From Natronogracilivirga saccharolytica (lineage in GTDB: Bacteria > Bacteroidota > Rhodothermia > Balneolales > Natronogracilivirgulaceae): DNA of 64,000 nucleotides. The notes beneath the pieces are model-generated. The model searched no databases. It was not told the origin of the DNA and was given only the letters and a program-made list of their open reading frames with translations. Where the stretch lies: the NCBI RefSeq assembly GCF_017921895.1, contig NZ_JAFIDN010000005.1, positions 62,001-126,000 of the forward strand, in the 5' to 3' direction. Shown in pieces: positions 35,856 to 43,923 of the stretch (its first letter is position 1; each line of letters opens with the position of its first letter). The position numbers and the translations under genes were made by a program.

Positions 35856-36143
35856 TCAGGAAAGCACTCCGAGGATATCGCTCTCCCGCATGATCATCAG
35901 TTCCTCACCGTCAATCTCAATCTCGTTTCCGGCATACTTGCCGTACAATACCTTGTCTCCTTCCTTGACGGTCATTCCGATTTTGTTCCCGTTTTCATAT
36001 TTGCCGGGACCTACAGCCACGACGGTGCCGCGCTGAGGTTTTTCCTTTGCAGAATCCGGAATGATGATTCCTGAACTGGTCTTCTCCTCTGCAGAATCGG
36101 GTCGAACCAGTACTCTGTCACTAAGAGGTTTGATGCTTGCCAT
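35856..36143 (-). CDS. groES: Co-chaperonin GroES
   Basis: 95 residues, normal for the heptameric lid of GroEL. Family features: [12 protein letters not shown] at the N-terminus, the mobile loop [24 protein letters not shown] and the C-terminal strand ESDILGVL. First gene of the operon. The CIRCE operator lies about 35-60 bases before the start. Confidence 0.98.
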   Translation of the reverse strand: MASIKPLSDRVLVRPDSAEEKTSSGIIIPDSAKEKPQRGTVVAVGPGKYENGNKIGMTVKEGDKVLYGKYAGNEIEIDGEELMIMRESDILGVLS

Positions 36144-36176
36144 AATGTTTCTCTGTTTAATTTTTCGGTTAATGGT

Positions 36177-36203
36177 TTAGCACTCGTCGCTCCGGAGTGC
36201 CAA
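36177..36203 (-). promoter_or_regulatory. CIRCE operator (HrcA binding site) of groESL
   Basis: TTAGCACTC-N9-GAGTGCCAA matches the consensus TTAGCACTC-N9-GAGTGCTAA except at one position. It sits in the 5' leader of groES, as expected for repression by HrcA and release on heat shock. A TATAAT-like box occurs about 25 bases further upstream on the minus strand. Confidence 0.93.
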
Positions 36204-36265
36204 GTTTAATTCGCAACAATTATAATAAAAGCCCGGGAATGGCGCAACAGCTAATTTTTACATTT

Positions 36266-36291
36266 TAGCACTCGGTACATAACGAGTGCAA
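36266..36291 (-). promoter_or_regulatory. Second CIRCE-like inverted repeat
   Basis: TTAGCACTC-N10-GAGTGCAAG, with the stem GCACTCG...CGAGTGC, about 65 bases upstream of the canonical CIRCE. The spacer is one base longer than the usual nine, so HrcA binding is uncertain. It lies between groES and the rsmA stop region and could be an auxiliary operator. Confidence 0.5.
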
Positions 36292-36319
36292 GTACTATCG
36301 GCCAACAATCTGAAATGCA

Positions 36320-37123
36320 CTATCGTTCGCCTTTTTCTTCCAGCCAGGCCGCCAGCGCCACGAATTCCCGCGGCTCCAGCTCTTCTGCCCTCCGGCCCGC
36401 ATCAAATCCTTCGGGAAACATCCCGCCGGTGAGCTCTTTCAATGCATTGGAAAGCTTTTTCCGGCGTTGCTGAAACGCCGTGCGCACCACTCTCTTGAAC
36501 ATCGCTGCCGAAACAGGCAGATCGGCTACTGACCCCGGATAATCCTCATTGCCCGGCCGGTAGGATATGACCGTGCTTTCGACTTTTGGCGGAGGCCGGA
36601 ATGCCCGCCGCGATACCGCCATAAGCCTGTCGGTCCTGCCGAAAACCTGCGCCTGGACACTCAGTATCCCGTAATCCCGGGTACGGGGACGTGCTATTAT
36701 CCGGTCGGCCACCTCCTTCTGAATCATGAAAACCGACTGTGTCACCAGGCTGCCGCAATCCATGACATGAAATAGAATGGGACTGGTAAGATAGTACGGC
36801 AGATTTCCGATGACAAACAGACGTCCCCCGGTCTCTGCCGCAAGACCGGCAAGATCCGATTCCAGAAAACTGCGCTGATGTACCGTCACCCCCGGGTAAT
36901 TTTCACGGACGATGTCTGCCGCCCGGCTGTCTACTTCAAATACATGCAGATCCGGAAATTTTTCCGAAAGAAACTGCGTGAGCGCACCGGTACCGGGCCC
37001 GATCTCAATCACACGGTCCTCCGGCAATGCTTCCAGGCCGTTCACGATAGCCCCGGAAATGTTCCTGTCGGCAAGAAAATGCTGACCAAGTGATTTTTTT
37101 GGTTTGAAAGACTTGTGCGTCAT
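36320..37123 (-). CDS. rsmA: 16S rRNA dimethyladenosine transferase
   Basis: 267 residues. It dimethylates two adjacent adenines (A1518/A1519 in E. coli numbering) near the 3' end of 16S rRNA using SAM, late in small-subunit assembly. Signatures: KKSLGQHFLAD at the N-terminus, SAM motif VIEIGPGTGALT, FEVDSRA, catalytic NLPYYLTSPI, and the C-terminal domain RRAFRPPPKVESTVI. Start ATG at 37123. Same strand as groESL but separated by the CIRCE region. Confidence 0.97.
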   Translation of the reverse strand: MTHKSFKPKKSLGQHFLADRNISGAIVNGLEALPEDRVIEIGPGTGALTQFLSEKFPDLHVFEVDSRAADIVRENYPGVTVHQRSFLESDLAGLAAETGGRLFVIGNLPYYLTSPILFHVMDCGSLVTQSVFMIQKEVADRIIARPRTRDYGILSVQAQVFGRTDRLMAVSRRAFRPPPKVESTVISYRPGNEDYPGSVADLPVSAAMFKRVVRTAFQQRRKKLSNALKELTGGMFPEGFDAGRRAEELEPREFVALAAWLEEKGER

Positions 37124-37225
37124 AAATTTGTAATAGGCCTGCTAATCACGTAATTTAGTAAGGATTTGTTCATTTTCGCGGACTTTTCGATGTGATCCGC
37201 CAAATTCCTATAAAATCACCGGTAC

Positions 37226-38446
37226 ATGGAAATAATGAATCCCTATCAGGTGGCGCATCAGTTTGGCCTGAAAACCCTGGAAAAACCCGAGGAGCAGACC
37301 GGATCCCGGGTCAGCATGAAGATAGGACTGCCCAGGGAACGATCCAACGATGAACGCCGCCTTTCCGTCACTCCCGGTGGTGTGTCCGATCTGGTATCGG
37401 CCGGACACGAGATTTTTGTAGAAGCCGGTGCCGGGGAAGATGCCGGTTTTCCCGACCATGAATTTTCGGAAGCCGGAGCCTCGGTGGCCTGGACCACCGA
37501 AGAACTGTACAAGAATTCCGAGATCATCCTCAAGGTCGCCCCGCCGGCCAAAAGCGAATATGAACTTCTGCAGCCCGACCAAACGGTCATTTCCGCCCTC
37601 CATCTGGGCGATACAACGGACAAGTATCTCAAAGAACTCATCCGCAAAAACGTCACCGCTATCGGTTTTGAATTTATCAAATCCCCGGACAACAGTTTTC
37701 CCATCGTGCGGATGATGCATGAAATTACCGGTTCGATGTCCGTTCAGATCGCTGCACACTACCTGGAAAACAACCAGCAGGGACAGGGCATCATACTTGG
37801 CGGCATCTCCGGCGTCCCGCCCTCAACGGTGGTTATACTCGGTGCAGGTATTATTTCGGAATACGCCGCCCGGACGGCCCTCGGATACGGAGCACAGGTG
37901 TTTGTGATGGATACGGATCTCGCCCGGCTGCGCCATCTCGAAAACTCCCTCGACCGCAGGGTCATCACTGCCATGGCTACCCATCAGTTCATTTCTTCGG
38001 CGCTGAAAGTAGCCGATGTGGTTATTGGCGCGGCCATGGTCGAAGGCCACCGTGCCCCGTGCTGGGTTACCCGGCAAATGGTCGAAAGTATGAAAGACGG
38101 CAGCGTCATTGTCGATGCCGTCATCGACCAGGGCGGTTGCATCGAGACAAGCAAAACCACCTCCCACTCCAACCCGGTTTTTGTCGACAGCGGCGTGGTA
38201 CACTATTGCGTGCCTAACATCCCGTCAAATGCAGCACGCACATCAACAACAGCCCTCAACAATCTGCTGGTACCTTTTCTTCTGGATATCGGCGACGCCG
38301 GGGGCATCCGCGAAGCACTCTGGACCAACGTCAGCCTGCGCAACGGCACCTATGTCTACAAAAACCAGCTGACCAAAAAATCCCTGGCCCAGCTTTTCGA
38401 TATGCCTTACCGCGACATTGAAATGCTGATTGCCAGCCGGATCTGA
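37226..38446 (+). CDS. ald: Alanine dehydrogenase
   Basis: 406 residues of the alanine dehydrogenase/pyridine nucleotide transhydrogenase family. Substrate-binding Arg/Lys in KIGLPRERSNDERRLSVTPGGV, Lys of the ILKVAPP motif, His of ALHLGD, nucleotide loop VVILGAGIISEYAART and VDAVIDQGG (catalytic Asp region). It converts L-alanine to pyruvate and ammonia with NAD+, feeding amino-acid carbon into metabolism, consistent with the many peptidases here. The first 30 residues extend beyond the shortest family members, whose start would correspond to the ATG at 37316; longer forms are common in Bacteroidota-type homologues, so I keep the upstream start with moderate confidence. Confidence 0.9.
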   Translation: MEIMNPYQVAHQFGLKTLEKPEEQTGSRVSMKIGLPRERSNDERRLSVTPGGVSDLVSAGHEIFVEAGAGEDAGFPDHEFSEAGASVAWTTEELYKNSEIILKVAPPAKSEYELLQPDQTVISALHLGDTTDKYLKELIRKNVTAIGFEFIKSPDNSFPIVRMMHEITGSMSVQIAAHYLENNQQGQGIILGGISGVPPSTVVILGAGIISEYAARTALGYGAQVFVMDTDLARLRHLENSLDRRVITAMATHQFISSALKVADVVIGAAMVEGHRAPCWVTRQMVESMKDGSVIVDAVIDQGGCIETSKTTSHSNPVFVDSGVVHYCVPNIPSNAARTSTTALNNLLVPFLLDIGDAGGIREALWTNVSLRNGTYVYKNQLTKKSLAQLFDMPYRDIEMLIASRI

Positions 38447-38550
38447 ACCCATAAATACCTGCCATAAGCAATCCCGACCATCACAGACACTTTACCATGA
38501 ACCAAAAAATTCATCATTACTATTTACAATCTTTAACACAGCATCAAACA

Positions 38551-40209
38551 ATGAAAAAAATACCGCAAATTATCCTTGCAGCACTGCTGCTTATGACCAC
38601 CGCCTGCTCTGTTCCGGAAGAAAACGGGGTTATTCCCGCCGAACTGACGGAAGACCACCTTATGGAACACGTGGAAGTCCTGGCTGCTGATGAGTTCGGC
38701 GGCCGCACCCCCGGCACCATTTATGAAGAAATGACCGTCTCCTATATCTCCGAACAGTTTGAGGAAATTGGCCTTGAGCCCGGAATTCCGGACGGATCTT
38801 TCTTCCAGGATGTCCCGCTTATGGGTCAGGACACCGACCTTGCCGAACTCTCCTTCAGCTCGGCGAATGAAACTGCAGACCTTGAGTACCAGGATGATTT
38901 CATGGCCTGGCCGGCACATGTTCAGGAATCGGTTTCCATCCGGAATGCCGAACTGGTCTACGTCGGATACGGCATCGAAGCCCCCGAAGAAGAGTGGGAC
39001 GATTTCAAAGGACAGGATGTCGAAGGCAAGATACTCGTATTTAAAAATTACAATCCGGTCACCTATGAGGATCGCTTCGATGGAGGCAACCGCCTCTATT
39101 ACGGCCGCTGGACCTACAAATATGAGCAGGCCATTGAAAAAGGCGCCCTCGGGGCCCTCATCATTCACACCGATGAAACCGCCGGATACGGCTGGGATGT
39201 GGTACGCAACAGCTGGAGCCTGGAGCGCTTTTTTGTCTATGACGAAACCGGCCACGATACCGAGTTTGAAGGATGGCTTACACACGATCAGAGTAAACAA
39301 CTCTTCGAAATGGCCGGCCTGGAGCTCGATGACATGCTCGAAGCTGCAGAAAGCACGGAGTTTGAACCCGTCACGCTTGAAGGCGTCACACTTGATATTG
39401 ACCTTTCAGCCTATTACAGGGAAATCGAAGGGCAGAATGTCGTTGCCAAACTTCCCGGCTCCGACCCTGAGCTGGCCGATGAAGCCGTCGTGTTTTCAGC
39501 ACATCATGACCATCTGGGTTATGGCGATCCGGTGGATGGCGACTCCATTTTCAACGGTGCCTGGGACAACGCCAGCGGCGTCAGCAAAGTAATCAACCTC
39601 GCCCGTCTGTATTCACAGGAACCCGAAGATATCCGCCGGACACTCTACTTTGTGACGGTCACGGCAGAAGAGTCCGGACTGCTGGGTTCCGGCTATTTCG
39701 CCGAAAATCCGCCGATCCATGCCGGAAAAATCTCGGCCAACATCAATCTTGATGCCACCAATATCTTCGGAGAAACAAGGGACATTGTTGCCATCGGTTA
39801 CGGACGCTCTGATATTGATGATATACTTCAGCAAGAGGCTGAATTGCTTGGCCGAACCGTCAAACCGGATCCGCGTCCCGAACAGGGGCTTTATTACCGG
39901 TCCGACCACTTCTCCTTCGCCCGCCAGGGTATCCCCTCACTGTTCCCAAACCCCGGAAGTGACTTTGTCGGCAAACCCGATGACTACAATGAACAGGTGG
40001 ATGAATACCGTTCAAAAATCTACCATACGGTCCATGACCGGATCCACGACTGGTGGGATCTGTCCGGTGCGGTGGAGGATACAAAACTGATGTACCGGCT
40101 CGGGCTGAGAATTGCCAATGACGATGATATGCGTCAATGGGTTCCCGGTGACGAGTTTGAACAGGCCCGTCTGGATGCGCTCGAAGAAGCGGCCATGATC
40201 GAATATTGA
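38551..40209 (+). CDS. M28 family metallopeptidase, lipoprotein
   Basis: About 552 residues from the ATG at 38551, which opens a short lipoprotein-like signal (KKIPQIILAALLLMTTAC; acyl Cys near residue 20). A PA-insert-like domain (~100-290) precedes the M28 catalytic domain. Di-zinc motifs: HHDHLG (residues ~318-323), NGAWDNASGVS, TAEESGLLGS with the catalytic Glu, NLDATNIFG, and a late His in YRSDHFSFARQGIP. M28 enzymes are aminopeptidases or carboxypeptidases. Export and anchoring suggest use of external peptides. An upstream in-frame ATG at 38497 would add 18 residues before the signal and is less likely. Confidence 0.92.
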   Translation: MKKIPQIILAALLLMTTACSVPEENGVIPAELTEDHLMEHVEVLAADEFGGRTPGTIYEEMTVSYISEQFEEIGLEPGIPDGSFFQDVPLMGQDTDLAELSFSSANETADLEYQDDFMAWPAHVQESVSIRNAELVYVGYGIEAPEEEWDDFKGQDVEGKILVFKNYNPVTYEDRFDGGNRLYYGRWTYKYEQAIEKGALGALIIHTDETAGYGWDVVRNSWSLERFFVYDETGHDTEFEGWLTHDQSKQLFEMAGLELDDMLEAAESTEFEPVTLEGVTLDIDLSAYYREIEGQNVVAKLPGSDPELADEAVVFSAHHDHLGYGDPVDGDSIFNGAWDNASGVSKVINLARLYSQEPEDIRRTLYFVTVTAEESGLLGSGYFAENPPIHAGKISANINLDATNIFGETRDIVAIGYGRSDIDDILQQEAELLGRTVKPDPRPEQGLYYRSDHFSFARQGIPSLFPNPGSDFVGKPDDYNEQVDEYRSKIYHTVHDRIHDWWDLSGAVEDTKLMYRLGLRIANDDDMRQWVPGDEFEQARLDALEEAAMIEY

Positions 40210-40280
40210 TAAAACAGCTGTACTTTCCGGGATTTTTTCCGGATTTTTTCTTTCACATAACATGTGTTTCGAGGTTTTAC

Positions 40281-40652
40281 ATGAACCAGGCTGAATTAAG
40301 TGAGAGAAATTTCCGGAGAATTTCCTGGATTAATATTGTTCTGACTCCTCCCCTGTTTATCCTGTTTGCCTGGCCGTATCTGTTTATGGGCCTGTGGTTT
40401 GAGTTCCCCGGGGTAATGCTCTATCCCGGCACATTCACTTTTTCATTTCCGTTCACACTGACCATCCTTCACGGCCACGTCACCATAGCCCTCGGCGCAT
40501 TGCACCGCAACGAATACCATGAATGGCTGACGCGCCACTCATGGAGTTACGGCTTTCTGATCAGGCCTGTCTTTTTTTCAACCCGCTTTCGGTTAACGCT
40601 GTTAATATTCAGTTTGGCAATATTACTGGCAGGTGTCCTGCTTTATGCATAA
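40281..40652 (+). CDS. Hypothetical membrane protein, 123 aa
   Basis: The ATG at 40281 is preceded by GAGG six bases upstream and gives 123 residues; a longer frame from 40206 overlaps the previous gene's end and is less likely. Three membrane helices are likely (about residues 16-36, 43-71 and 99-120). A loop with HRNEYHEWLTRHSWSYGF lies between the second and third. I recognise no family. It is on the same strand as the M28 and HiPIP genes. An 8-bp inverted repeat (GAGCAATA/TATTGCTC at 40684-40728) follows before the HiPIP gene. Confidence 0.7.
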   Translation: MNQAELSERNFRRISWINIVLTPPLFILFAWPYLFMGLWFEFPGVMLYPGTFTFSFPFTLTILHGHVTIALGALHRNEYHEWLTRHSWSYGFLIRPVFFSTRFRLTLLIFSLAILLAGVLLYA

Positions 40653-40780
40653 ATTCGTATCGTTGTACTTTTCAGAAACACCGGAGCAATAAAAACAACT
40701 GATAATAACTGAAGAAATTCTATTGCTCTGATTGTACAACCATCAATTCAAATCCTGTCCAAAATCTGATCTTTGCAATT

Positions 40781-41125
40781 ATGAGTGAACAAAACAACAT
40801 CAGCAGAAAAGCATTTCTCGGCAAAATTTCCATGCTCGGACTGGCCGGCGCCGGTGGCGGAGTATTCCTGAAAGGCTGCGGCAATGGAAATGGTGAGGAA
40901 GTTGCCGATGATCCCTGCGCCGATCTTTCCGGACTCAGCGAATCTGATATTGAACTTCGTGAAACGCTGGAATACGTGGCCGAAACACCAAACCCCGACG
41001 AGCGTTGTGACAATTGTGAATACTGGGTGGATGACCAGCACGGTCCGGAGTGCGGTGGATGCACCCTGTTTGCCGGACCGGTTCACCCCGGCGGATGGTG
41101 CAATTCCTGGGTTCCGATGTCCTGA
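40781..41125 (+). CDS. High-potential iron-sulfur protein (HiPIP)
   Basis: 114 residues. The C-terminal part carries the HiPIP [4Fe-4S] pattern: Cys76, Cys79, Cys94 and Cys107 in CDNC...CTLFAGPVHPGGWC, an extra Cys91 being present. The N-terminus (SRKAFLGKISMLGLAGAGGGVFLKGC) looks like a Tat-type or lipoprotein signal, so the protein should sit in the periplasm, perhaps lipid-anchored at Cys33. HiPIPs carry electrons at high potential between the bc1-type complex and oxidases; Rhodothermus marinus is a known non-phototrophic example. No oxidase genes are near. Assignment rests on the Cys pattern and the GWC-x-x-W end. Confidence 0.85.
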   Translation: MSEQNNISRKAFLGKISMLGLAGAGGGVFLKGCGNGNGEEVADDPCADLSGLSESDIELRETLEYVAETPNPDERCDNCEYWVDDQHGPECGGCTLFAGPVHPGGWCNSWVPMS

Positions 41126-41135
41126 CCCGCCGTCA

Positions 41136-43916
41136 TCAGTTGCCATCATAGGGAATGCCGTACCGGATCCAGTCCGGTGCCGGCTTCCCCTTCAGATAGT
41201 GATCCAGATACTCCTTCATCCGCAGGAAGTAGTCAAGCTTGTTGGCATACTCCTGAGGATGATGCGGCTCTCCCCGATACTGCAAAAAAATCACATCTTT
41301 CTGCAGCCTGCGCATGGCCAGGTATAGCTCTATTCCCTGTTCCCACGGTACGGCCTCATCTTCATCTCCGAACATGATAAGCATGGGTGTTTCCACCCGG
41401 TCGGCAAAGAATACCGGCGAATTTTCGATGTACCGCTCGCGCTTGTCCCACAGACTTCCGCCAATACGGCTTTGGGTCTGTTCATACTGAAACTGCCGCG
41501 CCAGCCCGGTTCCCCAGCGTATGCCACTGTACGCACTGGTCATGTTTGACACCGGAGCCCCGGCAATCACAGCAGAAAAGATATTCGTCTGGGTCACCAT
41601 ATGGGCTGCCTGATATCCGCTCCATGAATGCCCGTGAAGGCCGATCGCATCCGGATCAGCCACACCCATATCGATCAGCTTGTTTACACCCGGAACAATT
41701 GACCGCGTAGCCGAATACCCCGGAATGCCGATGTCATATCGTACGTCAGGCAAAAAAACGGCATACCCGTTGCTCACATAAAACGGAAAACCGGGCCGGT
41801 GATTTATCACCTGTTCGTTGAAATGGTGCAGCCGCTGGGAAAACTGTTCATAAAAATAGACCAGTACCGGCAGTTTCTCACCCTTCTGATGACCCTCCGG
41901 CGTAATCAGCACCCCGTCCAGCTTTTCACCATCCATATCGCGCCAGCTGACCAGCCGGGCTTCACCCCAGTCAAACTCCTCTGTCTGCGGATTCAGATCG
42001 GTCAGTTTGCGTGAGTCTCGTATCCGGTCATCGGCAATGTGCAGATCAGGAAACTCCCTGTAGCTTTCACGGGTGTACAATATGCGGTCACCGGATTCCG
42101 ATGCATCCACGAACCGGTAGCGGTGCGGCCCCTCTGCATACCGCTCATACCCCTCCCTTCCGACGCGGATTCCGTAAAATCCGTAGGTTTTGTCCTTTTC
42201 GCCAAACCCGCGAACAAGCAGCCGCTCATCCCGGCCGAAATAATCCTTGTCCGGATCGGTCTCAACCACCCTGAACTGCCTTTCCGTTTCCCGTCCGCCA
42301 CCGCCGGTGAGATTACGCGCCTCGCCTGACCGCGTATCGATCTGCCAGATATCATACTTGTCATATATCAGTACAGCCCGGTCGCCCTCAACCCATCCGG
42401 CCATACCGTAACCCGGAGCAGGAAACGGATAGTCATGATCTTCATTGGCGAAAGGGACATCCAGCGTCTCTGTCAGGTTGCGGATGATATTCCTGTCACC
42501 GTCATACAAGTGCCAGTTTTCCGCTTCATAAAACACCACATACCGCCCCTGCGGCGAAAGGGAAACGGTAGTCGCCCTGAGCCGGTCCACTATCTCATTC
42601 CTGCTGCCGTCCTGAAGATCTATCAGGTAATAATCGTTGTAGCGGCCGTCCCACGTGATTTTTCTTTTATACGGACGCGGATTGCGTCCAAGCACATAGC
42701 GCGGATTATCTGCAGGCGAAACGTATGGCACCTGCTCATCAGCCAGGTCAACAACCCTGCGGCTGTCTACATGCAGGACCGACAAATACGTATGGGTTCT
42801 GCGCTGCTCCCAGGTGTTCTTCTCATGGGTCTTGATCAGCGGATCATCTCCATGCCAGACGTCAACTTCCGCATCGGCCAGAATGGTATCCCGGTCGGCC
42901 ACCGTGACGTTTTCTTCCTCCTCTTTATACAGCCCGAGGCGGTACTTCTTCAACGGCTTCCATCCGAAGAACAGCCGATCGCCATCATCGGACCATGTAA
43001 GCTCACCATGAAGCGGCAGCACGCGTTCATCATCATAATAATCTGATGCCACCGCAGTCCGGACCTCCCCGTTGTCTCCGTTCATAATGTGCAGGGATGC
43101 GGGAAGAGGATTGCCCAGAGAATCCTCGCGGCTGTGCAGAAAGGCCAGCTTCCGGCCCGGGTTGTGCCAGGAAAACCCGTCATAGACCGCATGCATGCGG
43201 CGGTGAATTCGCTCTGCTTCAAGCGTTTCGGCCAGCAAATCCACGCGATATAGTCCGTTCTCTTCTCCCGTACTGTCGGTTACGGCGTAAACCAGGTTGG
43301 TGCTCAGGCTGTCAACGGTAAAATCCCGCACCTGTCCGGCCCGGAACTGTTTGCGGTTATGATCATCACCCGAAGATCCATCCGCCAGTGAATAGACTGC
43401 AAGCTCGCCGCCCTGACCGGTACGCTCTCCATCCTGCCGGTCATCCTCCGGTTCATGCAACACGATCAGCCAGCTGCTGTCTTTGGTAAATCCGGCACGC
43501 GAAACCTCTCCGAACGAGAGTGTGTCGGATGCGTCGGTGCGGAGAGCAACCAGGCTGTCGGGATCGCCAGGCTCACGCATCCGGTCACGGTACGGTCTGT
43601 GGATATATGACATTATCCATCGTTCATCATTGCTGATAGCGGGCTTTGTGCCGCGGTTCAGGGTGATCCGTTCTGCTCCCGAATCATCCTTGAGCTGAAC
43701 TTTTCCGTCACCCCGGTCAGGTGCCGCTTCAAAAACAATGAAAGAACCCTGTTTTGATATGGCGGGATCATGAAACTGCCGGAATGTCATGATGTCCTCG
43801 ACTTCCATCGCCCTTCCCTGTCCTGCTGCCGTGCTCAATGCCGGCTGAATTCCGGATATCATGACCACGACCGCAAAAATTGCTGCGGGTATGCTTCCTT
43901 TTTTTTCTGTCACCAT
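41136..43916 (-). CDS. Large S9 family peptidase, secreted
   Basis: 926 residues from the ATG at 43916, which starts the signal peptide (IPAAIFAVVVMISGIQPALS); a longer frame to 43979 overlaps the next gene upstream and is rejected. A long N-terminal beta-propeller (~40-680) has Asp-rich blades. The hydrolase domain has the nucleophile in HGHSWSGYQ (Ser ~764), the acid in FGDEDEAVP (~851) and His in GEPHHPQ (~885). The motif GHSWSGYQ differs from the GGSYGGY of the other S9 enzymes here, marking a different subfamily. It is exported and would degrade peptides. The stop codon is 10 bases from the convergent HiPIP gene. Confidence 0.9.
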   Translation of the reverse strand: MVTEKKGSIPAAIFAVVVMISGIQPALSTAAGQGRAMEVEDIMTFRQFHDPAISKQGSFIVFEAAPDRGDGKVQLKDDSGAERITLNRGTKPAISNDERWIMSYIHRPYRDRMREPGDPDSLVALRTDASDTLSFGEVSRAGFTKDSSWLIVLHEPEDDRQDGERTGQGGELAVYSLADGSSGDDHNRKQFRAGQVRDFTVDSLSTNLVYAVTDSTGEENGLYRVDLLAETLEAERIHRRMHAVYDGFSWHNPGRKLAFLHSREDSLGNPLPASLHIMNGDNGEVRTAVASDYYDDERVLPLHGELTWSDDGDRLFFGWKPLKKYRLGLYKEEEENVTVADRDTILADAEVDVWHGDDPLIKTHEKNTWEQRRTHTYLSVLHVDSRRVVDLADEQVPYVSPADNPRYVLGRNPRPYKRKITWDGRYNDYYLIDLQDGSRNEIVDRLRATTVSLSPQGRYVVFYEAENWHLYDGDRNIIRNLTETLDVPFANEDHDYPFPAPGYGMAGWVEGDRAVLIYDKYDIWQIDTRSGEARNLTGGGGRETERQFRVVETDPDKDYFGRDERLLVRGFGEKDKTYGFYGIRVGREGYERYAEGPHRYRFVDASESGDRILYTRESYREFPDLHIADDRIRDSRKLTDLNPQTEEFDWGEARLVSWRDMDGEKLDGVLITPEGHQKGEKLPVLVYFYEQFSQRLHHFNEQVINHRPGFPFYVSNGYAVFLPDVRYDIGIPGYSATRSIVPGVNKLIDMGVADPDAIGLHGHSWSGYQAAHMVTQTNIFSAVIAGAPVSNMTSAYSGIRWGTGLARQFQYEQTQSRIGGSLWDKRERYIENSPVFFADRVETPMLIMFGDEDEAVPWEQGIELYLAMRRLQKDVIFLQYRGEPHHPQEYANKLDYFLRMKEYLDHYLKGKPAPDWIRYGIPYDGN

Positions 43917-43923
43917 AGTGATG

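Noticed and set aside
36266-36291. Terminator of rsmA or groES
   Set aside because: The inverted repeat has no T run in the right position, and its arms match the CIRCE half-sites.
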